Assembly (NCBI RefSeq): GCF_031432425.1 | Contig: NZ_JAVKPH010000012.1 | Span: 1 to 64,000 of the forward strand | DNA from: Ruixingdingia sedimenti | GTDB lineage: Bacteria > Pseudomonadota > Alphaproteobacteria > Rhodobacterales > Rhodobacteraceae | Length of the DNA: 64,000 nt | Direction of reading: 5' to 3' | Shown: positions 24,875 to 33,876 of the stretch, piece by piece | How the letters are laid out: every line of letters starts with the position of its first letter | How positions within the stretch are numbered: position 1 is the first letter of the stretch | The notes under the pieces: model-generated | Told to the model about the DNA's origin: nothing | The model's input: the letters and a program-made list of their open reading frames with translations, nothing else | Databases searched by the model: none | Translations under genes and position numbers: made by a program

Positions 24875-25738
24875 TCAGGGGCACAGATACCTTGCGTAAA
24901 GCATCGGGTCGCGGTCCGTCCAGATGCCGGTGGCGGCGCGGTAGCGGGTGATGGCGGAAAGGTCGAGCCCCACGCGCAGCACGCCCTCGCCGTCATGGTC
25001 CAGCGCGCCCAGCACCGTGCCGTCGGGCCCGACCGCGCAGGACCGGCCGAAGAACCGCTGCCCGCCATGCACGCCCGCGCGGTTGCAGCTGAGAAAGAAC
25101 ACCCCGTTTTCCACCGCCCGCGTATAGGCGCGGTGGATGAACAGCGCCGGATCCGCCACCGGCGCGCCCTTTGCCCCGAAAGAGGCCCAGACCGAGGTCA
25201 CGATCCCCGCCCCCTGCAAGGCGAGGATCCGCGTGATTTCGGGAAAGCGGATGTCATAGCAGATCTGCATGCCGATCCGGGTGCCCAATGCGGCGAAGGT
25301 CTCGATCCGGTCGCCCCTGGTGAACCACAGCTTTTCGTTCTGCCACTGGTGGACCTTGACATAGGTCCCCGTCACGCCCCCCGGCCCGATCAGCAGCGAG
25401 GCGTTGCGCATCACCCCCGCGCGCAGACCGTCGCGCAGGCCGAGGCCGATGACGACATGCACCCCCAGATCGCCCGCAAGCGCCGCCAGCGCCGCGATCT
25501 CTTCGCCGTCCGGGGCGGCGCAGGCGTTCCACAGCGCCGCGCCGTAATGCGGCACATCGGACACCATCGGCCCGCCGGGGACCAGCGGCTCGACATAACC
25601 GGTGTTCGACAGTTCGGGAAACAGGATCAGCCCCGCGCCCTGCCCGGCCTCTGCCCGGATATGGGCGTGGATGCGGGCAAGGTTGCGCGCGGGGGCAAGC
25701 GGTTCGGCGTCGAACTGCACAAGGCTGGCGGCGATCAT
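24875..25738 (-). CDS. Nitrilase-superfamily carbon-nitrogen hydrolase
   Basis: Cytoplasmic amidohydrolase, 287 residues. The Glu-Lys-Cys triad is complete: Glu42 in LFPELSNTGY, Lys128 in TYVKVHQ and Cys160 in MQICYDIRFPE. This belongs to the amidase/N-carbamoyl-amino-acid hydrolase/beta-ureidopropionase group and not to true nitrilases, judging by the YDIRFPE motif. The ATG at 25738 overlaps the upstream ATPase stop (ATGA). Its place among a peptide-type importer, an M81 metallopeptidase and an aminotransferase suggests hydrolysis of an imported amide or ureide. Confidence 0.88.
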   Translation of the reverse strand: MIAASLVQFDAEPLAPARNLARIHAHIRAEAGQGAGLILFPELSNTGYVEPLVPGGPMVSDVPHYGAALWNACAAPDGEEIAALAALAGDLGVHVVIGLGLRDGLRAGVMRNASLLIGPGGVTGTYVKVHQWQNEKLWFTRGDRIETFAALGTRIGMQICYDIRFPEITRILALQGAGIVTSVWASFGAKGAPVADPALFIHRAYTRAVENGVFFLSCNRAGVHGGQRFFGRSCAVGPDGTVLGALDHDGEGVLRVGLDLSAITRYRAATGIWTDRDPMLYARYLCP

Positions 25739-27393
25739 GGCGATACCCTTCTGCCGGCCGCGAAATCCCAGTCCCGCCCCGGGGCGGCGGCGATCAGGTC
25801 GCGGGTGTATTGTTCGCGCGGATGCGCCAGAACCTCGGCCGCGGGGCCGTATTCCACCACCCGGCCCCGCTGCATCACCATCACGTCGTCGCAGATCTGC
25901 GCCGCCACCCGCAGGTCATGGGTGATGAACAGCACCGCGAGGTTCCGTTCCTGCTGGATCTTCGCCAGCAGGTCGAGCACCTGTGCCTGCACCGACACGT
26001 CCAGCGCCGACACCGCCTCGTCCGCGACGATCACATCGGGATGCATCATCAGCGCGCGGGCGATGGCCAGCCGCTGCCGCTGGCCGCCGGAAAACTGGTG
26101 GGGAAATCGGTTCAGGCTTTCGCGCGGCAGCCCCACCACCTCGATCAGTTCCGCCGCGCGGGCCAGCGCCGCCTGCCGCCCCTCGCCCGCGTTCACCGCG
26201 CCCTCGATCAGGCTTTCCCCGATCCGCAGCCGGGGGTTGAGCGAACGGTTCGGGTCCTGGAACACCATCTGCATCGCGCGGCGCGCAGGCGCCAGCGCCC
26301 GGCGACCCTGCAACATCGCGGTATCCTGCCCGTTGACCAGCACCGCGCCCCCGGTCGGATCCTCCAGCCGCACCAGACAGCGCGCGACGGTGGACTTGCC
26401 CGACCCGCTTTCCCCGACGATGCCGAGCGTCCGGCCCTTGGTCAGCCGGAAACTCACGTCATTGACCGCATGCACCCGGTGCCCCGGCCGGCCCAGCATC
26501 CGCGCCAGAAGGGACTGGAAACTGAACACCTTGTCCAGCCCGTCGACCTCTATCACCGCCGCCCCGCCCGCATCCGCCCGCGGCGCGCGCGGGGTCAGCG
26601 AGGGCACGGCGGCCAGCAGGTCGCGCGTATACTGCGCCCTGGGGGCCGACAGCACCTCGGCCACGGTGCCGGTTTCCACCACCTCGCCCCGGCGCATGAC
26701 GCAGACGCGATCGGCGATATCCACCACCACGCCCATGTCGTGGGTGATGAACAGCACGGCGGTATTCTGTTCCTCCTGCAACTGGCGGATCAGCGACAGG
26801 ATCTGTTTCTGCGTCGTCACGTCCAGCGCGGTGGTGGGTTCGTCCGCGATCAGCAGCCTGGGCTTCAGCGCCAGCGCCATGGCGATCATCACCCGCTGCC
26901 GCTGCCCGCCCGAAAGCTGATGGGGATAGCTGTCCCAGATGCGCGGCGGGTCCGGCAGATGGACAGAGGCAAAGGCCGCCAGCGCCGCCGCCCGGCGTTC
27001 GGCCGCGGTCATCGCGGTATGGGCGCGGTAGACCTCGTCCATCTGGAGGCCGATCTTCAGCACCGGGTTCAGCGCCGTCATCGGTTCCTGAAAGATCATC
27101 GCCATCGCCGCCCCGCGCAGGGCGCGGGTGCGGGCGGGGGTGGCAGTCAGGATGTCCTCGCCCTGCAACAGCACCGCGCCGGCGGTGGCGCGCAGTTCAT
27201 CCCGCGGCAGCAGGTCCATCGCCACCAGCGAGGTGACGGACTTGCCCGACCCGGATTCGCCCACCAGACACAGCGTTTCCCCCGGATGGATGTCGAAACC
27301 GATGCCCTTGAGGATCTCCGCCGGCTGCCGCCCGCAGGTCGCCACGCGCAGGTCCCGCACCGACAGGACGGGGGTTGTCTTGTCACCCATCAC
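25735..27393 (-). CDS. Dual-domain peptide-type ABC transporter ATPase
   Basis: A 552-residue fusion of the two ATPases (DppD- and DppF-like) that drive oligopeptide/nickel-type importers. The first half has GESGSGKSVTSL, LSGGQRQRVMIAMALAL and LLIADEPTTALD; the second half has GESGSGKSTVARCLV, FSGGQRQRLAIARAL and VIVADEAVSALD. In the second Walker B the usual DEP is DEA. Each half also carries the C-terminal peptide-ATPase extension (YTRDLLAAVPSL, YTRDLIAAAPG). The start at 27393 overlaps the DppC-like stop by ATGA. Confidence 0.93.
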   Translation of the reverse strand: MMGDKTTPVLSVRDLRVATCGRQPAEILKGIGFDIHPGETLCLVGESGSGKSVTSLVAMDLLPRDELRATAGAVLLQGEDILTATPARTRALRGAAMAMIFQEPMTALNPVLKIGLQMDEVYRAHTAMTAAERRAAALAAFASVHLPDPPRIWDSYPHQLSGGQRQRVMIAMALALKPRLLIADEPTTALDVTTQKQILSLIRQLQEEQNTAVLFITHDMGVVVDIADRVCVMRRGEVVETGTVAEVLSAPRAQYTRDLLAAVPSLTPRAPRADAGGAAVIEVDGLDKVFSFQSLLARMLGRPGHRVHAVNDVSFRLTKGRTLGIVGESGSGKSTVARCLVRLEDPTGGAVLVNGQDTAMLQGRRALAPARRAMQMVFQDPNRSLNPRLRIGESLIEGAVNAGEGRQAALARAAELIEVVGLPRESLNRFPHQFSGGQRQRLAIARALMMHPDVIVADEAVSALDVSVQAQVLDLLAKIQQERNLAVLFITHDLRVAAQICDDVMVMQRGRVVEYGPAAEVLAHPREQYTRDLIAAAPGRDWDFAAGRRVSP

Positions 27394-28262
27394 GCGCCCC
27401 TTCCCTTCATCTTCGGGTCCAGCCGGTCGCGCAGCGCATCGCCCAGAAGGTTGATCGACAGGATACAGGCCGACAGCACGATGGCGGGCCAGAACACCAG
27501 CCAGGGGTTCATCGCGAAGTAAAGCCGCCCCTCGGCCATGATATTGCCCCAGGTGGGGATTTCCGTCCCGATGCCGACGCCGAGAAAGGACAGCGCCGCC
27601 TCTGTCAGGATCGCAGAGGCATAGATGTAGGTGCCCTGCACGATCAGCGGCGCGATGGTCGAGGGGAACAGGTGCCGGGTGATGATCCGCCGCGTGGGCG
27701 TGCCCAGCAACACCGCGGCATCGACATAGGTTTCCGACCGCGCCGCCAGCACGCGCGACCGCACCAGCCGCACCACCTGCGGGATCTCTGGCAGCATGAT
27801 GGCGATGATGACGGTCGTCAGCCCCGCCTTGGTCAGCGCCACCACCGCGATGGCCAGCAGGATGCCGGGGATCGCCATCAACCCGTCCATCATCCGCATC
27901 ACCACCGCGTCGAAGCCGCGGAACCAGCCCGCCAGCAACCCGACGGGCAGCCCGATCGCGATCGAGCCCGCCGCCACACCGGCCCCCACCAGCAGCGACA
28001 CGCGCGCGCCATGGACCACGCGGGAATAAAGATCGCGCCCGAAACTGTCGGTGCCGAGCCAGTAGGTTTCCGACGCCGGTTTCAGCCGCATCGCGGCGTT
28101 GAGCCGCGTCGGCTCGAAATTCGCCAGAAGGGGGGCGAACACCGCCATGCCCACCACCGCGATCAGGATCACCAGCGCGAGGACGGTCGTCCAGTGCGGC
28201 GGCCGGTCCGGCAGGCGGCGGCGCATGAGGGGGGCGCCGGGAGTATCGGGTTCAACGCTCAT
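27390..28262 (-). CDS. DppC-like peptide ABC transporter permease
   Basis: Inner-membrane subunit, 290 residues, with about six hydrophobic helices and the EAA loop in ETYVDAAVLLGTPTRRIITRHL. The N-terminal LGTDSFGRDLYSRVVHGARVSL is a firm mark of DppC/OppC proteins. The start is the ATG at 28262, which overlaps the DppB-like stop (ATGA). A longer open frame into dppB is a shadow. Confidence 0.93.
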   Translation of the reverse strand: MSVEPDTPGAPLMRRRLPDRPPHWTTVLALVILIAVVGMAVFAPLLANFEPTRLNAAMRLKPASETYWLGTDSFGRDLYSRVVHGARVSLLVGAGVAAGSIAIGLPVGLLAGWFRGFDAVVMRMMDGLMAIPGILLAIAVVALTKAGLTTVIIAIMLPEIPQVVRLVRSRVLAARSETYVDAAVLLGTPTRRIITRHLFPSTIAPLIVQGTYIYASAILTEAALSFLGVGIGTEIPTWGNIMAEGRLYFAMNPWLVFWPAIVLSACILSINLLGDALRDRLDPKMKGRGA

Positions 28263-29203
28263 TGATAGCGGATCCTCGGATCGGTCAGGGCATAGGACAG
28301 GTCGATCAGCAGGTTGATCACGACATAGGCCGCCGCGGTCAGCAGGATGATGGCCTGGATCAGCGGGTAATCCCGCGCCAGCACCGCATCCACCACCAGC
28401 CGCCCCAGCCCGGGGATGTTGAACACCGTTTCCGTCACCACCACGCCGGACACCATCATGGCGAACCCGGTTCCCACCACCGTCAGGATCGGGATGGCGG
28501 CGTTGCGCAGCGCGTGGCGGAACAGCACCAGCGCCTCGGGCAGGCCCTTGGCGCGGGCGGTGCGCACGTAATCCTCGCGCAGCACCTCGAGCATCGAGGC
28601 CCGCGTCATCCGCGACACCAGCGCGATATAGATCGAGGCCAGCGCCAGCCCCGGCAGGATGATGCGGTAAAGGAAGGGGCCCAGCCCTTCGGCCAGGGGT
28701 TTGTAGCCCTGCACCGGCAGCCATTTTAGGTTCACCGCAAAGACCCCGATCAGCACATAGCCGGTGACGAAGATCGGCACCGAAAAGCCCAGGACGGAAA
28801 ACGCCATCACCGCCCGGTCGATCAGCCCGCCGTGCCGCCACGCCGCCAGAATGCCCAGAGGCACCGAGATCACCACCGTCAGCGCCATCGCCACCACCGC
28901 CAGCGCCAGCGTCGGCCCGATGCGCTGGCCGATCATTTCCAGCACCGGGCGCTGCGAGATCAGCGAATTGCCGAAATCCCCCGTCAGCATGTTGCCGATC
29001 CAGGCGACGAACTGCCCCGCCAGCGGCCGGTCCAGCCCCAGGCTGTCGCGGATGGCGGCGATCTGTTCGGGCGTCGCATGGTCGCCCGCAATGGCCTGCG
29101 CCGGATCGCCCGGTGTCAGCCGCAGCAGCAGAAAGACGAACAGCGCCACGAACAGCATGACCGGAACCGCCAGCAAGAGCCTGCGGATGAAATAATAGAT
29201 CAT
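28259..29203 (-). CDS. DppB-like peptide ABC transporter permease
   Basis: Inner-membrane subunit, 314 residues, starting MIYYFIRRLLLAVPVM and containing the DppB/OppB signature FLLLRLTPGDPAQAIAG, the EAA loop region EDYVRTARAKGLPEALVLF, and ETVFNIPGLGRLVVDAV. AGGTTCC precedes the ATG at 29203. It follows the binding-protein gene after a 46-base gap that contains a hairpin. Confidence 0.93.
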   Translation of the reverse strand: MIYYFIRRLLLAVPVMLFVALFVFLLLRLTPGDPAQAIAGDHATPEQIAAIRDSLGLDRPLAGQFVAWIGNMLTGDFGNSLISQRPVLEMIGQRIGPTLALAVVAMALTVVISVPLGILAAWRHGGLIDRAVMAFSVLGFSVPIFVTGYVLIGVFAVNLKWLPVQGYKPLAEGLGPFLYRIILPGLALASIYIALVSRMTRASMLEVLREDYVRTARAKGLPEALVLFRHALRNAAIPILTVVGTGFAMMVSGVVVTETVFNIPGLGRLVVDAVLARDYPLIQAIILLTAAAYVVINLLIDLSYALTDPRIRYQ

Positions 29204-29221
29204 CGGAACCTCCCCAGCCGG

Positions 29222-29241
29222 GGGCGCCCCGCAGGGCGCCC
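29222..29241 (-). promoter_or_regulatory. Stem-loop between binding-protein and DppB-like genes
   Basis: GGGCGCCC-CGCA-GGGCGCCC forms a perfect 8-bp stem. There is no U-run, and the ATG of the permease gene is only about 19 bases further on. It probably lowers expression of the membrane genes relative to the binding protein or protects the upstream message. Confidence 0.55.
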
Positions 29242-29249
29242 GCCAGAGG

Positions 29250-30833
29250 TTACTTGTGCATGCCCCAGAAGAGCGTGATCGGACCGGGCTCGATATCCTG
29301 CAACTCCGTCCGCCATGCCGCGACCGACTTGAACTCGCCGGCATTGTAGTAGAAGCCCTGGTCCCAGGCGATCTGCTGGATCGCCGCCGCGATGCGTTTC
29401 TGGTCGTCCAGCGTGGGCGAGGTCAGGTATTCGGCCCGCAGCGATTCTATCTCGGGGCTGACCGGCCAGCCGGACCACGCGGTATCGGCGCCCGAGCCAT
29501 CCAGCAGCGCATGCACCAGCGGGTTCCAGATCCCGGTGACGCCCCAGTAGGTGAACAGCATGTTCCACCCGCCCTCGGCCACCGGCTGCCAGCCGTTCTT
29601 GCGCGATTGCAGCGTCGCCCAGTCCATCGAGACGACATCGACATCGAACCCCGCCTCGCGCAGCCGTTCGGCGGCGACGATGGGCTGGGTGGACAGGATC
29701 GTCAGGTCGGTGGGCTGCATCATCATCACCGGCGTGCCGTCATAGCCCGCGGCCTTCAGCAGCTCCTGCGCCTTGGCCATCCGTTCTTCCGCGCTGCCCG
29801 CCAGGTATTCGGCCCCCGCATCGGACGCCAGGGGCACCTCGCAGCCATAGGCCGAGGCGCAGAGCGTGTAATAATCGGGGTTGCCGATGGCGGTCTGCAT
29901 CAGGGTGTCCTGATCCAGCGCATACATCGCCGCCCGGCGCAGATCCGCGTTGTCGAAGGGCGGCAGGCGGTGGTTGAACCGGCCCGTGACCTGCGCGCCG
30001 AGCGGGTTCTTGATGCCGTATTCCACGCCCTCGGCCATATCCAGCAGCGGCAGCAGGTCGATCGTCACCTGTTCGATCAGGTCCACGTCGCCCGACTGGA
30101 TGGCGTTGATGGTGGTCTGCATGTCCGGCATCGCCTTCCACACCACCTTGTCCACGTTCACCACCTTGCCGCCGGCGGTCCAGCTCATCGGTTCTGCCCG
30201 CGGCACGTAGTCGGTGTTCCTGACGTAAACGGCCTGATCGCCCGGCCGGTATTCCTCGGCCACAAAGCGGAAGGGGCCCGACCCGATCATCTCGGCCACC
30301 TGTTCGCCCTTCGGCGTCTCGGCCAGCCGTTTCGGCATCATGAACGGCGGCACGGGCGAGGGCTTGGCCAGAAGTTCCAGCACCTGCCCGAAGGGTTTCG
30401 CCAGCGTGATGACGATTTCCCGATCCGACGTCGCCGCGATCGAGGCGACATGCGTCATCATCGTCCGGCCCGGGCCGTCGTTTTCCCCCCAGCGGCGCAG
30501 CGAGGCCACGCAATCCTCTGCCGTCACCGGGGTGCCGTCATGCCATTTCAGCCCCTCGCGCAGGGTCAGCGTATAGGTCATCCGGTCGTCCGACACCGCG
30601 TAATCGGCCATCTGCGGCTGCGGGTTGTAGTCGGCATCCATGCCCAGAAGCGTGTCGAACACCATGAAACCATGCGTCCGCACGATCTGCGCCGTGCTCA
30701 GATGCGGGTCGAGCGTGCGCAAGGGCGCCTGCATCACCGCCGTCACCACCTGTTCGGCGGATACCGGCGCAGACCAGAACGCACCGGCCGCCAGCGCGGC
30801 AAGGCCCAACGTGCCATAGCGAAGGAATGTCAT
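29250..30833 (-). CDS. Peptide-type periplasmic substrate-binding protein (SBP family 5)
   Basis: Periplasmic binding protein of the DppA/OppA family, 527 residues. A signal peptide (MTFLRYGTLGLAALAAGAFW, then SAPVSAE) is followed by LDPHLSTAQIVRTHGFMVFDTL and the family motif LTLREGLKWHDGTPVTAEDCV. The start at 30833 overlaps the M81 metallopeptidase stop by ATGA, so a cytoplasmic enzyme gene is translationally coupled to an exported protein gene. The ligand is likely a peptide or peptide-like compound. Confidence 0.92.
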   Translation of the reverse strand: MTFLRYGTLGLAALAAGAFWSAPVSAEQVVTAVMQAPLRTLDPHLSTAQIVRTHGFMVFDTLLGMDADYNPQPQMADYAVSDDRMTYTLTLREGLKWHDGTPVTAEDCVASLRRWGENDGPGRTMMTHVASIAATSDREIVITLAKPFGQVLELLAKPSPVPPFMMPKRLAETPKGEQVAEMIGSGPFRFVAEEYRPGDQAVYVRNTDYVPRAEPMSWTAGGKVVNVDKVVWKAMPDMQTTINAIQSGDVDLIEQVTIDLLPLLDMAEGVEYGIKNPLGAQVTGRFNHRLPPFDNADLRRAAMYALDQDTLMQTAIGNPDYYTLCASAYGCEVPLASDAGAEYLAGSAEERMAKAQELLKAAGYDGTPVMMMQPTDLTILSTQPIVAAERLREAGFDVDVVSMDWATLQSRKNGWQPVAEGGWNMLFTYWGVTGIWNPLVHALLDGSGADTAWSGWPVSPEIESLRAEYLTSPTLDDQKRIAAAIQQIAWDQGFYYNAGEFKSVAAWRTELQDIEPGPITLFWGMHK

Positions 30834-32323
30834 GTTACCTCTCCTGAAGTTTTGTTGTCGTTGAAGGGCGGCGGGTCGCACCACGGGAAGGCGCGGGCGG
30901 TGTCGAGTTGCCGGTAGGGGATCAGCCGCACATCGGCGGGGCCCAGATCGGGCGTATCGACCACGAGGATGCGGTCGGCCATGGGTTCATAGAAGTCGCG
31001 GAAATGGGTTTTCGACCGCAGCAGGATCACGTCGTAATCCTCGGGCCGCTCGCCGAAGATGGTGAAGGGGTCGCCGTCGACGGCAAAGGCGAAATGCGAC
31101 ACGATGGAAATGCGGATGCGTCCCACCTCGACCAGCGCGGTCAGGCCCAGATCCACCTGCGATCCGCGCTGGTAGCGGCCCGAGACGGTATAGGCCTTCG
31201 GCCCCGCCCAGATCACCCGCGCGCGCACCGCCACCGGCCCGCCGGTTTCCGGCGCGGTATGGCCTCCAAGGGACAGGTCCACCTCTGCCCCCGCACCCGC
31301 GGCATGGGCGGCCGCGGCGCTGGCCGGGTCCAGCAGGAAGGGCACGGCGACGCGGCCGAGGTCGCGGTCCAGCAGCGCGCGCAGCAGATGGGTGGAATCG
31401 TTCATCCGGTCGGCATGTTCCAGCAGCACCACGGGCCGCCCCCGCCCCGGATTCGCGGCCACATCCGCCAGCGCGTCCTCTACCCCCCAAACGGGGATCG
31501 CCTGCGCGATGGCATGCCGCGCCGCATGCAGCCGCGCGGCGAAATCCTGCGCCTTCGCCTCTGCCGCCGCCTGCCCCGCCCAGTCTAGCGCGATCACCGA
31601 CATGCCGGTATTCGCGCTGTCGGCATAGGCAAAGCCCGCCATGACGGAAATGTCGCAATCCCCCGCCGCCCGCGCCTCTGCCATGATCGCGGCCAGCGGC
31701 TCCAGCGCCGTCGCAGACATGATGGACGGGATCACCACCCCCGGCCGCGCCACGGCCAGCCCGGGGCGGCGGCCCGTCCGCAGCAGGCGGATCAGGGCGC
31801 TTGTCGCCCTTTCCCCCGTCTCGCCCATGTCGATATGCGGCGAATGGCGATAGCCCACCGCGATGTCGGCCCCCGCCAGCGTGCGCGCGTCGATATTGCC
31901 GTGATAGTCCAGCGCCACCGCCAGCGGCAGCCCCGGCGCCGCCGCGCGCACGCGGTCGATCACATGGCGTTCCACATCCGCATATCCGGGCGCCCAGCAG
32001 GCCCCGTGCAGGAACAGCACGAACCCGTCGAACGGCCCCTGCGCCGCGATACCGTCCACGATTTCCTGCGTGAACCGTTCCACCGCCGCATCCGATGCCG
32101 GGCCGAGCGCGCCCAGAAGCGTGTGGAACAGCGGCACGAATTCCGCCCCTTCGGCGGCGCAGACGGCCATGCAGCCGCCGGGGACGGTGTTGGTGCCGGC
32201 GAACCGGGCCGTCACTTCGGCCCCGCGGGTGCACAGCCGCTCGAATTCCTCCACCTCCGCCACCTGCGGCACGGCGGTGACGGATTCGAGGTTGAAGCCC
32301 GCAAAGCCGATCCGATACGCCAT
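30830..32323 (-). CDS. M81-family (MlrC-like) metallopeptidase
   Basis: A 497-residue protein of peptidase family M81, named after MlrC, which cuts linearised microcystin. Zinc-ligand-type motifs are visible: FLHGACWAPGYADVERH, ALDYHGNIDARTL and GYRHSPHIDMGETGERAT, with LGGHTAPETGGPV and VSHFAFAVDGDPFTIFG towards the C-terminus. No signal peptide is present, so it acts in the cytoplasm. The start at 32323 overlaps the aminotransferase stop (TGATG). Many M81 proteins sit next to peptide importers and their true substrates are unknown; an amide or peptide bond in the imported compound is the natural guess. Confidence 0.87.
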   Translation of the reverse strand: MAYRIGFAGFNLESVTAVPQVAEVEEFERLCTRGAEVTARFAGTNTVPGGCMAVCAAEGAEFVPLFHTLLGALGPASDAAVERFTQEIVDGIAAQGPFDGFVLFLHGACWAPGYADVERHVIDRVRAAAPGLPLAVALDYHGNIDARTLAGADIAVGYRHSPHIDMGETGERATSALIRLLRTGRRPGLAVARPGVVIPSIMSATALEPLAAIMAEARAAGDCDISVMAGFAYADSANTGMSVIALDWAGQAAAEAKAQDFAARLHAARHAIAQAIPVWGVEDALADVAANPGRGRPVVLLEHADRMNDSTHLLRALLDRDLGRVAVPFLLDPASAAAAHAAGAGAEVDLSLGGHTAPETGGPVAVRARVIWAGPKAYTVSGRYQRGSQVDLGLTALVEVGRIRISIVSHFAFAVDGDPFTIFGERPEDYDVILLRSKTHFRDFYEPMADRILVVDTPDLGPADVRLIPYRQLDTARAFPWCDPPPFNDNKTSGEVT

Positions 32324-33651
32324 CAGACCCCCTTCACCGCAGCGCCGATGGCGTCGCGCAGACGTTCGACGATCATGTCGATTTCTCCGGGCGCGACGAT
32401 ATAGGGCGGGGCCAGCAACACATGGTCGCCCCGCCGCCCGTCGATGGTGCCCCCGGCGGGATAGCACAGCAGGCCGCGCGCCATCGCCTCGGCCTTGACC
32501 CGCGCATGGATCTTCAGCGCCGGGTCGAAGGGGGTCTTGCTGTCCTTGTCGGCCACCAGCTCGATCCCGCGGAACAGGCCCCGGCCCCGGATGTCGCCCA
32601 CATGGGGCGACTGGCCCAGCGCCGCATCGAGCCCGGCCTGAAGCCGGTCGCCCATCGCGCGGACATGATCCATCATCCCCGGGCGGCTGATGATCTCCAC
32701 CACCTTGTCGGCCGCCGCCGCCGCCACCGGATGGCCGATATAGGTATGCCCATGCTGGAACAGGCCCGAGCCTTCGGCGAAGGCGCGGTAGATGCAATCC
32801 GACAGCATCACCGCCCCGATGGGCTGATACCCCCCGCCCAGACCCTTGGCGATGGTCACGAGGTCGGGCACGATCCCTTCCTGTTCGAAGGCGAAAAGAC
32901 TGCCGGTGCGCCCCATGCCGCACATCACCTCGTCGAGGATCAAGAGCACGCCATACCTGTCGCAGACCGCCCGGATGCGGCGGAAGTAATCCGCCACCGG
33001 CCCCACCGCACCCAGCGTCGCGCCCACCACGGGTTCCGCCACGAAGGCCATCACCCGGTCCTCGCCCAGGTCGCGGATCTTCGCATCCAGCTCGTCCGCC
33101 AGCCTTGCGGCATAGGCCTCGGGGGTCTCGCCCACCTGCTGGTCGCGGTAGGCATAGCAGGGCGACACATGATGCGTTTCCGGCAATATCGGCTGGAACT
33201 GCGCCCGGCGCAGCGCATTGCCCCCCGTCGCCAGCGCGCCGATGGTATTGCCGTGATAGCTCTGCCGCCGGGCGATGATGTGGCGGCGCTGCGGCTGGCC
33301 GATTTCCACGAAATACTGCCGCGCCATCTTCAGCGCCGCCTCCACCGCCTCCGACCCGCCGGAGACGGGGTAGACGTAATCCAGCCCCGGCGGCGTCAGC
33401 GCCACCAGCCGGTCGGCAAGCGATTCCAGCGCCGGGGTGGTGAAGAAAGAGGTATGGGCATAGGCGATGGCATCCATCTGCGCCCGCATCGCCTCCAGCA
33501 CCTCGGCATGGCCATGGCCCAGACAGCTGACCGCCGCCCCCCCGGACCCGTCGATGAAGCTGCGCCCCCCGGCATCGGTGATGTAGACGCCCTGCCCCGC
33601 CACAGCCCTGGGCAGGTCGGCGCCGATCGTGCGGTGGAGGATTCTGGTCAT
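32323..33651 (-). CDS. Class III PLP-dependent aminotransferase
   Basis: Cytoplasmic aminotransferase of the omega-amino acid:pyruvate/glutamate-1-semialdehyde group, 442 residues. The PLP Lys269 is in DLVTIAKGLGGGY, the Asp in LLILDEVMCGMGRTG, and the cofactor loop in YPVSGGSEAVEAALKMARQY. It starts with MTRILHRT at 33651; longer frames lack a ribosome site and cross the divergent promoter. First gene of the minus-strand catabolic operon, divergent from an RpiR-type regulator. The amino donor is unknown. Confidence 0.9.
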   Translation of the reverse strand: MTRILHRTIGADLPRAVAGQGVYITDAGGRSFIDGSGGAAVSCLGHGHAEVLEAMRAQMDAIAYAHTSFFTTPALESLADRLVALTPPGLDYVYPVSGGSEAVEAALKMARQYFVEIGQPQRRHIIARRQSYHGNTIGALATGGNALRRAQFQPILPETHHVSPCYAYRDQQVGETPEAYAARLADELDAKIRDLGEDRVMAFVAEPVVGATLGAVGPVADYFRRIRAVCDRYGVLLILDEVMCGMGRTGSLFAFEQEGIVPDLVTIAKGLGGGYQPIGAVMLSDCIYRAFAEGSGLFQHGHTYIGHPVAAAAADKVVEIISRPGMMDHVRAMGDRLQAGLDAALGQSPHVGDIRGRGLFRGIELVADKDSKTPFDPALKIHARVKAEAMARGLLCYPAGGTIDGRRGDHVLLAPPYIVAPGEIDMIVERLRDAIGAAVKGV

Positions 33652-33730
33652 CTGTCCGGCCTTCGGTGGAATCGCGGCACGCGCCGCCCTGCCCTCGTGC
33701 ATAGCGCCGCCGCGGCAAAATGCAACACTT

Positions 33731-33755
33731 GTTTCATCACAACACAAATAGAAAC
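33731..33755. promoter_or_regulatory. Putative RpiR-type operator GTTTC-N15-GAAAC
   Basis: Between the divergent aminotransferase and RpiR genes, GTTTC (33731) and GAAAC (33751) form an inverted repeat. A further GAAAC lies near 33781. MurR/RpiR proteins often bind GAAA/TTTC half-sites, so this is a reasonable but unproven operator. Confidence 0.4.
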
Positions 33756-33876
33756 GTTTGCAGCCATTCACGGCATTCACGAAACGATGAAATCATGTGC
33801 AGATGCACGAAATCCGTTGAATCTGGTGCGAATCGGCGGGATAGCTAGGGCCACGCCCCAACCGAAGGCGAAACAT

